In this document: one piece after another, positions 30,031 through 36,891 of the stretch
Numbering within the stretch: position 1 is the first letter of the stretch
How the letters are laid out: every line of letters starts with the position of its first letter
Virus record (IMG/VR): IMGVR_UViG_3300042502_000051
Coordinates: 1 to 43,798 of that record
DNA from: a virus
DNA length: 43,798 bases
Strand: one strand, 5' to 3'
The notes under the pieces: generated by a model
Databases searched by the model: none
What the model was told of the DNA's origin: nothing
The model's input: the letters and a program-made list of their open reading frames with translations, nothing else
Position numbers and translations under genes: made by a program

Positions 30031-30633
30031 TTATGCAATACTATTTAAAATCAAATCTGCTTCTTCTTCCCTTCGCTTAACCAATCCATCTAATCCTACA
30101 TTCTCCCAAAGTCTTTTAGACCTTTCTATTTGGTCAGCAATCCCCTCGTAATCAGCTTTAGCCACAAGATTAACAATTGCCCTCATTTCCTTGCGCCTAT
30201 CACCATCTAACTTATTACCCCTGTTATAGATCATTGAAACCAACGCACCTCTTGTGTCCTCGTTTAAAGTATCAAGTTCTGGATATATAGCTTTAGTCAA
30301 AGCATAGTATTTAGGTAGCGACTTATTAACGAACACATCGTATGCAAAATTGTATGGAATCCTAACTTGTAGTATTTCGCCACGCATCATTGATTTAACG
30401 GCTTCTCCTTTTATCCCTACCACTTTTCTTAACGCATTAATAAAGTTTAAATTTAAGCCATCCCAGTCGCTAAAGAACTGCTTTTCGGTTACATAGCCAA
30501 GATCATAGCCGAGACCTATCGTACATCCGCTATCACCTCCAGCCCAAATAGGCTTTTGGTATCTTTTTTCATACACGGCTCTACCTCCGACCTCGTGCTT
30601 AATTATCATTTCAATTGCCTTCTTAGAGATCAT
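30031..30633 (-). CDS. Endolysin, T4-lysozyme/pesticin-like muramidase (module B)
   Basis: A 200-residue lysozyme nearly identical to the module A copy, with Glu14, Thr38 and Asp44 conserved. A longer frame runs upstream from a TTG at 30735, but the ATG at 30633 is chosen: it gives the same length as A and overlaps the stop of the 28-residue membrane gene as in A. Two near-identical endolysins in one window imply recent duplication, exchange or strong constraint. Confidence 0.9.
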   Translation of the reverse strand: MISKKAIEMIIKHEVGGRAVYEKRYQKPIWAGGDSGCTIGLGYDLGYVTEKQFFSDWDGLNLNFINALRKVVGIKGEAVKSMMRGEILQVRIPYNFAYDVFVNKSLPKYYALTKAIYPELDTLNEDTRGALVSMIYNRGNKLDGDRRKEMRAIVNLVAKADYEGIADQIERSKRLWENVGLDGLVKRREEEADLILNSIA

Positions 30634-30716
30634 ATTACTTGATTTATAAAGTAAACTAATCCAATTACCCACAATACAAAACCAATTGCAAATGCTCTTT
30701 TTTCGTTGTTTTCCAT
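30630..30716 (-). CDS. 28-residue single-span membrane peptide of the lysis cassette (B)
   Basis: Counterpart of 1477-1563, found by direct translation: MENNEKRAFAIGFVLWVIGL, then VYFINQVI. It has the same length and the same LWVI/LVYFI/QVI core although other residues differ. It overlaps the upstream stop by one base (TAATG) and the lysozyme start by ATGA. This conserved pattern is the main evidence that the peptide is real. Confidence 0.75.
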   Translation of the reverse strand: MENNEKRAFAIGFVLWVIGLVYFINQVI

Positions 30717-30910
30717 TATTTACTGAATTTATCAATAGTTGTTAAACCTGCAAATGCCATACTCATATAAAAAACTAAATCGCCTAAATGGTCGCTTTTA
30801 GTAATTACAAAAGTTGTATATAAACAAATAGCACCAATAAAAGCCAAAATCCTTTTATGGCTCATAGCACCAACTTCATCACTAAACATTGAAATAATAA
30901 ACTTTTTCAT
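30716..30910 (-). CDS. Holin-like protein, two transmembrane segments (B)
   Basis: A 64-residue protein, close to 1560-1763: FIISMFSDEVGAMSHKRILA, then two hydrophobic segments (FIGAICLYTTFVI and LVFYMSMAFAGL) separated by SKSDHLGD-type polar residues. It is three residues shorter than A. Holin role inferred from topology and its place ahead of the lysozyme. Confidence 0.7.
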   Translation of the reverse strand: MKKFIISMFSDEVGAMSHKRILAFIGAICLYTTFVITKSDHLGDLVFYMSMAFAGLTTIDKFSK

Positions 30911-30911
30911 A

Positions 30912-31445
30912 TTAAAACTTTTTATAGTATCCGAAAGAATATCCGTTCATTGTTGCCGTTGCCGTATATAAGGTGTTTTTAGCCGTTTTAAGTGCAATTG
31001 AACCGCCAATACCAATTTGTCCGTTTGAGTGCTTTAAATCGCCTATAAATCCCAAATAAAGCTGGTTCTTTGACTTTGGCTCTATTAATTTGGTAATTGT
31101 TATGGTTGGTAGGTTAAAATTGGCACTAAAACCTCTGCCTTGTATCTTGTTTTGACTGATTGTGTCTTGAATGTATGCGTATCCAATAGAATCTATGCGC
31201 ATAGTATCGGAATAAACCTTTACTTGGTTATAATCCTTAACGATTGTAATTGTGTCCGTTTCAACTATGTAAATTGTGTCTAAAACTACAAAAGGGATTG
31301 AATTTCCCTTTATAAACTTAGTAAAAGTTTTCTCTTGGTAAACTGTATCAGTTAAGATTACAGGTTCACTTTTGGTGTATCGTGCCTCACTTCCGATAAA
31401 AAAGATTAGAACCGCCACTAATAGAACGATTACTACCTCTTTCAT
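30912..31445 (-). CDS. Membrane-anchored spanin-like protein with outer-membrane-type C-terminus (B)
   Basis: A 177-residue protein, counterpart of 1765-2304. The N-terminal hydrophobic anchor and the last ~50 residues (LYLGFIGDLKHSNGQIGIGG to GYSFGYYKKF) are nearly identical to A, while the middle (about residues 95-125) differs. Selection on both ends fits a protein that must reach both membranes. Spanin-like role is a hypothesis. Confidence 0.6.
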   Translation of the reverse strand: MKEVVIVLLVAVLIFFIGSEARYTKSEPVILTDTVYQEKTFTKFIKGNSIPFVVLDTIYIVETDTITIVKDYNQVKVYSDTMRIDSIGYAYIQDTISQNKIQGRGFSANFNLPTITITKLIEPKSKNQLYLGFIGDLKHSNGQIGIGGSIALKTAKNTLYTATATMNGYSFGYYKKF

Positions 31446-31618
31446 TACTTGAATCTTTTAGTCGCTTTGATGTAATATCTTGCAGCTAAAACTCCAGAAA
31501 TAATAGCAATCAAACTCGCTATTAAAGAAACTATCGGTTGCACATTTGCAACACTAATAAATGCGGATGTTCCGCTAACAATAGTTAATAAGTCCGATTG
31601 ATTGCTATTATGTACCAT
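31445..31618 (-). CDS. 57-residue membrane protein, second holin candidate (B)
   Basis: Direct translation gives a 57-residue protein that differs from 2304-2477 at about two places in the transmembrane helix (IAIISGVLAA). It has the same TAATG overlaps on both sides. Strong conservation compared with the fibre genes suggests a core lysis role. Confidence 0.75.
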   Translation of the reverse strand: MVHNSNQSDLLTIVSGTSAFISVANVQPIVSLIASLIAIISGVLAARYYIKATKRFK

Positions 31619-31761
31619 TACGCTTCAGTTGATTCTTGTGGTGGATTTTGTTCTTGTGCAATTTTGCCTAAATAACCTAAAATTGGATTAGCAAACTTTG
31701 CTGGGATTTCCATTAAATAAGTTTCTAATTCTTTAATCTGCTCTGTTGTTAGCGTTACCAT
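31618..31761 (-). CDS. 47-residue protein opening the lysis cassette (B)
   Basis: Direct translation: MVTLTTEQIKELETYLMEIP, then GYLGKIAQEQNPPQ. Counterpart of 2477-2629, three residues shorter. Its start lies 29 nt inside the end of the GIY-YIG gene, so that gene was inserted directly before it. Function unknown. Confidence 0.65.
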   Translation of the reverse strand: MVTLTTEQIKELETYLMEIPAKFANPILGYLGKIAQEQNPPQESTEA

Positions 31762-32305
31762 TGTTTTTGTTTTTTTTGTTTATATAAAATAACCTTCTTG
31801 ATTCATTCCGTTTTTGTATAGTTTCTATACTTTGTTTTTTACCAATTTTTGCCATAGATAATTTCTTTCTATGTTCTTCGCTTATTGCTCCTAATTTTTT
31901 ACCAGTTCTTGCAATTGACATTTTAAGTCTTGTTTCTTCTGATAATTTATGCCCAGTTCTGCTTTTATTGCCCTTATGAGCAATTGATAGCTTTTTTCTT
32001 GTTTCTTCAGTTATAACAGTTCCAATCGTTCCTTCCCCACCATCAGTTAAGTTTGTTAAAATACCTGTATTATTATTTTTTCTACCATATAAAGCAATAA
32101 ACTCTTTTTCTTTTTTTTGTGCTTCTTTATATGTTAAACCATCTAATAATATTTCAACTTCAATTTCACTTTTAGTTGCTATAATCTTCCAAAGACCATT
32201 TCTGTTATATCTTTCTCTTGACCTATTATATCTTTCATCGTTTCCAATTCCAATATAAAAAGGCTCGTTTTTATCTAATCTAATGTGCCTATATACATAA
32301 GCCAT
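31733..32305 (-). CDS. GIY-YIG homing endonuclease with NUMOD3 repeats (B only)
   Basis: A 190-residue protein with GIY-YIG-type motifs (YVYRH and FYIGIG near residues 3-21, then an Arg/Tyr helix and KEKEFIALYG) and, after ~100, several Lys-rich NUMOD3 repeats (HKGNKSRTGHKLSEETRLKM, SEEHRKKLSMAKIGKK) that bind DNA. Module A lacks it at this place. It sits directly behind the lysis promoter-like element. A mobile element independent of the HNH gene in module A. Confidence 0.9.
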   Translation of the reverse strand: MAYVYRHIRLDKNEPFYIGIGNDERYNRSRERYNRNGLWKIIATKSEIEVEILLDGLTYKEAQKKEKEFIALYGRKNNNTGILTNLTDGGEGTIGTVITEETRKKLSIAHKGNKSRTGHKLSEETRLKMSIARTGKKLGAISEEHRKKLSMAKIGKKQSIETIQKRNESRRLFYINKKNKNNGNANNRAD

Positions 32306-32321
32306 ATTTTAAATTTTAATA

Positions 32322-32329
32322 CAAATATA
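32322..32329 (-). promoter_or_regulatory. Bacteroidetes-type minus-7 element before lysis genes (B)
   Basis: TATATTTG on the minus strand, as at 2647-2654. Here it precedes the GIY-YIG gene (ATG at 32305), which was inserted between promoter and lysis cassette. Conservation of the octamer in the same gap of both modules supports function. Confidence 0.5.
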
Positions 32330-32353
32330 CTTATTATCTAAATATGTTTATAA

Positions 32354-32707
32354 TTATTTCGCAGTTTTAGTTTCTGCAATAGGTTCTTCTACAATAGTTT
32401 CCTCACTAACTGCTTCTTCAATATCTTCTTCAACAATTGGTTCTGGAGTAGGAGGTACATAATCGCCTGTGATTGTAACATCAATTTGAGTTGCAACCCA
32501 ATTGTAAGCATACTCATTTGTTGCCCAACCATTGTAATCTTCGCCTGTCATAGTTAAGTTACCTTCTTGTAATTTACTTTGAGTGTCGCTTAATAAAGAA
32601 TAGTAAAAAGTCGCAGCATTGTTTAAATTGTCATTAATACAATAAGCGTTAAGGATTGTTGCCGTTCCTAAGTTTAGTGGGAATACCACAGGTTGAATTG
32701 TTTTCAT
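32354..32707 (-). CDS. Small fibre-associated protein, unknown family (B)
   Basis: A 117-residue acidic protein: VVFPLNLGTATILNAYCIND, NAATFYYSLL, then GNLTMTGEDYNGWATNEYAY and NWVATQIDVTITGDYVPP, followed by a Glu/Pro-rich tail (EPIVEEDIEEAVSEETIVEE). It holds the place of the 108-residue gene of module A but is not clearly homologous. It resembles phage proteins placed beside fibres; likely a fibre or baseplate helper. Confidence 0.6.
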   Translation of the reverse strand: MKTIQPVVFPLNLGTATILNAYCINDNLNNAATFYYSLLSDTQSKLQEGNLTMTGEDYNGWATNEYAYNWVATQIDVTITGDYVPPTPEPIVEEDIEEAVSEETIVEEPIAETKTAK

Positions 32708-32719
32708 TTTTATTTTATT

Positions 32720-35700
32720 TTAGAATATTTGATAGAATCCACTTCCGTCAGCGATAATAAAGCATCTTGCTTTTGAGGCTAATGTTATAGAGCCAACATC
32801 ACTACCTGCCATATTATAGATAGTAAATCCACTACCTGCTGAAATTGTTTGTGAAAAATTTGATTTGTTTATGACAACATATTGTAAGTTATTAGAACTT
32901 GGACTTGGTAAGGTATAAGTTTGTCCTGAACCTACTGCACCACTAATAATATGATAATAAGTAGCATTAAAAGTTGTACTTGTTGTAACTAATTCTCCTG
33001 TATAAGAAATGTTATTAGCAGTTATAGCACCATTTACTTGTAGCTTACCTTGACCATTATCTGTTGTAGTGTTTACTAATACATTACCAGTAGTATTTAA
33101 ATAAAGTTGATTTCCAGAGCCACCAGCACTAATTAATATTGGTTGATAAGAGCCAGCAAACCTATATGAAGTACCTATTCTAAAAGCACTTCCACTAAAT
33201 CCGAAAAAGGCTACATTATCTGTTGAGTTTTGTTCTATTTGTAATCCACCTCCTCCACCTCCATCTGCAACTTGTTTAACTAAAAGAGTAGTATTTGTAA
33301 AACCTCCAGATGTTGAACTTGTAGTTGTGTTCATTAATACATTACCCCCCGATGTGATTCTCATTCGTTCACCATAACCAGAGCCATTATAAGTTTGAAA
33401 AACTATATCAGCAAAACTATTTGATTGTTGTACTGCTCCTATATATGCCTCTGCTGCTCCGCCTATTCCTAATGAAATACCAGTTGTAATATTTGTACCA
33501 CCAGTACTACTTGGCAATAATCTTAGGTTTGCACCAGTTCCATTATATCCGGTTGGAGCATATGTATTTTGAGACCATCCTCTAACTTGTAATGTGCCAT
33601 CCGTATCAGTTACTGGCCCTATTCTAACTAATCCCGCGCTTGTGATTCTCATTCGTTCGCTTCCGTTATTAGTTTCAAAGATAATGTCAGCGTTTTCTCT
33701 TTGTCTAAATAAAAAGTTTGTTGATTGAAACAATTGACCAATGTAAAAACCATCACTTCCTGTTGTCCCTGTATATGCAGTTTGTAATGATATACCTGCG
33801 TTATTTGTATTGTATACGTTTAAATCATTATTAGCTGTTGCTCCATTTACGTTTACACTACTTGAGAATGTAGCAGCACCATTTCCTGCTATTGTTAATC
33901 TAACTGTATCTGATGTATAAAATTTCAACCAACCTGTTGTATTCTCTCCGTTACCTTCTATTAAACTAAATGCCTGTGTATTAGAATTTCTTTGAAAAGT
34001 TAAATAGCTAATATTAGAAGCATTATTTTTTATTTCTAAGAAGTTACTTACCCTTGCAGTTCCACTAACATCAAGTTTAAAACCTGCGTCTACAGTATAT
34101 CCTATTAATAAAGAACCATATAAAGTAGTTAGTTTTGAACTTGCCGTAAACTCTGCAATAGTTGCATTTTTACCATCTGCAATTACTAAATTTCTAAATT
34201 GAGTTGCTCCGTCATTGTAACCTCTATAATTTATATATCCTGTAGAAGTCTCATTCCTACTATAATTAAAGTTTAAAGCGTTATCAGCAGATAAATAAAT
34301 TCCATATCCTAAATTATTATCTACTTTAAAAGGTATTGGAGCAGCTACTCTATCGTTAGAAATATTTAAAGCACCTGTTAAAGTACCTCCTGTTAAAGGT
34401 AGGTAACCACTTAAAGCACTACCATAATTAGGAATATTAAAAACTCCTGTTGTGCTATTATAAGTTGCAGCACCACTTGAACCTGTTGTGGTCAAGCTAA
34501 TCGCTGCTCTTGCTAAAGCATCCGTATATTGTGTTATTGTAGAACTAATAGCACCTGTTGTGTTATTATAACTAATTCCTGCTCCTGCACTTAAACTTGT
34601 TAAAGTAATAAAGTTAGAACCATTAGTAATTTGATTGTTATTAGTTGGAATCGTAATAACACCTGTTGTAGAGTTATACGCACCGCTTCCTGCCGTAAAT
34701 GACAATGCAGCACGAGCCAACGCATCTGTGTATTGAGTAATTGTTGAAGCTATTGTAAACGAAGGATAACTACCACTAATTGATATCCCTGCACCTGCCG
34801 TTAAAGAAACAGTTTGGTCAGGAGCAGAGTTAGTAATTACACCTGTTGTATTGTTGTAGCTTATTCCTGTACCTGCACTTAAAGAAGTTAAGGTTATAAA
34901 ATTAGAACCATTTGTGATTTGGTTATTATTTGTAGGTATTGTTATTACCCCTGTTGTGCTATTGTAAGCACCACTACCAGCCGTAAAACTTAAAGCTGCT
35001 CTTGCTCTTGCATCCGTAAAGTAAAGGTTTGTATTTTCAGTTACTTGACTTGTATTGTAATCGCCACTTGTAGCTACAACTGCACCTGTTCTACCAAATA
35101 CACTTGTAACCGCATCCGTATTGTCATCAGTCCAAGAAGCAGTTATTGTACCTGCATCTTGTTGTGTTAAAGTTAAAGTCTTTGTTGTAGTGCCTGTTAC
35201 TGCTGCTGAAACAATCATATTGTTATAAGCAGTATTAAAATTAGTCCAATCTAAGTTATCTAAATAACCATCAACTAAACTTGTAGCAGCAGGTATTGAG
35301 ATTGTATTGCTTGTGTTAACTAAAGGAGCAGTAAATGATAATGCAGCTTGTTTGTTATTAAACGTACTCCAATCCGTTGAACTTAACTTACCTGTATTTG
35401 TAGCCGAAGCAATAGGTAGGTTAAAAGTATGCGTATCCCCAGTTGAAACGATTGCGAAGTTTGTACCGCTTGTGCCTGTGGTTAAGAACTGTGATTGATC
35501 TGTTAAGTTATTCAAAGAAACCATCCCCTTAGATAAGGTAGTAACAACTTGACACAAATGACCATTCTCAGTATGTAAAGTAACTGTTCTACCATCTACG
35601 TTTACATAGATTCTAATTGCTAATCTATCCGTTAAAGCTAATGTTGCAGTAGCGACAGGAATAGCGAAATAATAAGGTGCTATTATAGTCCCTTGATTAA

Positions 35701-36175
35701 TATACTCAGGAACTCCAACGCTTGAACCTAATAAGGTAAAAGTTGTGCCGTCGTACTTATAAAGTTCTGCATAGAAGAAAGGGTCACCTGTATTGTTATT
35801 TACACTAAAATAGAACTCACAATTAAAGTTACCGCCAGGTATTGATAATACATCAGGGTCATTAGCATCCGTTAAATAACTTGCCACATATCCTGTTGTT
35901 GAAATAGCAATATCAGTTCCAGCACCTATGATTGGTTCTTTACTTAACTCTCTATAAGCTACCCCACCTATTGTACCTTGACTTACACTTGAGTTAAGAT
36001 AGTAAGAAACCGAACTACCACCACCTGTTGATGTTGGAAAGTCAGCTAACGTACCATCCCCTCGTACATATTGAGAAGCAGCACCATCTAAAGCGGTTAT
36101 TACCCCACTATTAGCCACTACTGGACCTTGTATATCCCTAATCTTTGCTTCGCCTGTTACTTGTAATTGACTCAT
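32720..36175 (-). CDS. Tail fibre / receptor-binding protein without S74 domain (B)
   Basis: An 1151-residue fibre. The N-terminus (LQVTGEAKIRDIQGPVVANSG) is like that of the A fibre; the rest differs. The body has Asn/Thr/Gly-rich repeats, including a 55-residue unit present twice (34,838-35,002 and 34,550-34,714). ERMRITSGGN-type repeats follow. The C-terminal ~75 residues (SGAVGSGQTYTLPSPSSNNL to SGFYQIF) form a beta domain with no S74 catalytic pattern. Probably recognises another receptor than the A fibre. Confidence 0.85.
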   Translation of the reverse strand: MSQLQVTGEAKIRDIQGPVVANSGVITALDGAASQYVRGDGTLADFPTSTGGGSSVSYYLNSSVSQGTIGGVAYRELSKEPIIGAGTDIAISTTGYVASYLTDANDPDVLSIPGGNFNCEFYFSVNNNTGDPFFYAELYKYDGTTFTLLGSSVGVPEYINQGTIIAPYYFAIPVATATLALTDRLAIRIYVNVDGRTVTLHTENGHLCQVVTTLSKGMVSLNNLTDQSQFLTTGTSGTNFAIVSTGDTHTFNLPIASATNTGKLSSTDWSTFNNKQAALSFTAPLVNTSNTISIPAATSLVDGYLDNLDWTNFNTAYNNMIVSAAVTGTTTKTLTLTQQDAGTITASWTDDNTDAVTSVFGRTGAVVATSGDYNTSQVTENTNLYFTDARARAALSFTAGSGAYNSTTGVITIPTNNNQITNGSNFITLTSLSAGTGISYNNTTGVITNSAPDQTVSLTAGAGISISGSYPSFTIASTITQYTDALARAALSFTAGSGAYNSTTGVITIPTNNNQITNGSNFITLTSLSAGAGISYNNTTGAISSTITQYTDALARAAISLTTTGSSGAATYNSTTGVFNIPNYGSALSGYLPLTGGTLTGALNISNDRVAAPIPFKVDNNLGYGIYLSADNALNFNYSRNETSTGYINYRGYNDGATQFRNLVIADGKNATIAEFTASSKLTTLYGSLLIGYTVDAGFKLDVSGTARVSNFLEIKNNASNISYLTFQRNSNTQAFSLIEGNGENTTGWLKFYTSDTVRLTIAGNGAATFSSSVNVNGATANNDLNVYNTNNAGISLQTAYTGTTGSDGFYIGQLFQSTNFLFRQRENADIIFETNNGSERMRITSAGLVRIGPVTDTDGTLQVRGWSQNTYAPTGYNGTGANLRLLPSSTGGTNITTGISLGIGGAAEAYIGAVQQSNSFADIVFQTYNGSGYGERMRITSGGNVLMNTTTSSTSGGFTNTTLLVKQVADGGGGGGLQIEQNSTDNVAFFGFSGSAFRIGTSYRFAGSYQPILISAGGSGNQLYLNTTGNVLVNTTTDNGQGKLQVNGAITANNISYTGELVTTSTTFNATYYHIISGAVGSGQTYTLPSPSSNNLQYVVINKSNFSQTISAGSGFTIYNMAGSDVGSITLASKARCFIIADGSGFYQIF
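34550..34714 (-). repeat. 55-residue fibre repeat, second unit
   Basis: Encodes RAALSFTAGSGAYNSTTG ... SAGAGISYNNTTGA. Identical to the other unit at 53 of 55 residues, but by my count about 43 of the 165 bases differ, nearly all silent. Confidence 0.85.
34838..35002 (-). repeat. 55-residue fibre repeat, first unit
   Basis: Encodes RAALSFTAGSGAYNSTTG ... SAGTGISYNNTTGV. Pair of 34,550-34,714; 123 nt separate the two units. See the finding on silent divergence. Confidence 0.85.
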
Positions 36176-36181
36176 AATATT

Positions 36182-36874
36182 TTATTGAAATAATCCACGA
36201 ATATACTCCCCAGCTTCTAAAGGTCTACCAAAAGTAAGAACCCCAGTTGAACTCACAAACTTAACATCATCACCCGTTGGAGTTCCTGTTGTTAAAATGT
36301 TTTGCGCATCTACACCACCTCTTGAAACGTACAAACAAGCATAACCGATTGTGTCCGCAAAAGTAATTGATGTTTCGCCACCACTTGCCGTGTAACCTTT
36401 TGTCTTAACAGGATTTGAACCTACTATAATCACACCGCTTGGGTCAACCTCCGTTCCTGTTGTATTGTATGCACCTGTACCTTGTAGGCTAATATTGTAA
36501 GTAGCCACATCCTTTTGTGGTGCGTTTATTGCTAAACTTGATATATTACAAGTTCCGTTAATAATTGTCAAACCATCAACTCCGTTATCCACTACGAACT
36601 TAATTTCAATCGGTTCTCTTGCTAACTGCTTTTCTAACATAAACAAATAAGAAAAACCAGTCAAAGTAATTAACCCATCACAAGTAACATTCCAAGTAGC
36701 CACATCATTTTTATATTCTCTAAACCAAGCACTTGATTGGCTTGTTACCTCTTTTTGATCTACGTTTACATTAAACGTACAATTTGTACTACACGCAAAA
36801 GCGACATCAACCTCTGGGTCAACATCTGTTCTATGCCAATAAAGCATTACGTTATTTCCTATTACTGCTGCCAT
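36182..36874 (-). CDS. Tail-tube-like protein located after the baseplate gene (B)
   Basis: A 230-residue protein of the same length as, and highly similar to, 6540-7232, including the tube-like N-terminal part and the added C-terminal domain (YVSRGGVDAQ ... IRGLFQ). Its stop is only 6 nt from the fibre start, showing the uninterrupted arrangement that the HNH gene splits in module A. Probably a tail-tip ring that connects to the fibre; differs from the main tube at 41,553-42,002. Confidence 0.65.
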   Translation of the reverse strand: MAAVIGNNVMLYWHRTDVDPEVDVAFACSTNCTFNVNVDQKEVTSQSSAWFREYKNDVATWNVTCDGLITLTGFSYLFMLEKQLAREPIEIKFVVDNGVDGLTIINGTCNISSLAINAPQKDVATYNISLQGTGAYNTTGTEVDPSGVIIVGSNPVKTKGYTASGGETSITFADTIGYACLYVSRGGVDAQNILTTGTPTGDDVKFVSSTGVLTFGRPLEAGEYIRGLFQ

Positions 36875-36878
36875 ATTA

Positions 36879-36886
36879 CAAATTTA
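36879..36886 (-). promoter_or_regulatory. Candidate internal promoter element (B)
   Basis: TAAATTTG on the minus strand, 4 nt before the tube-like ATG, same as 7237-7244. Conserved, but too close to the ATG for a normal leader. Confidence 0.25.
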
Positions 36887-36891
36887 GTCAA

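Noticed and set aside
30634-30735. N-terminal extension of the module B lysozyme
   Set aside because: Needs a TTG start and overlaps the conserved 28-residue gene; module A lacks it.
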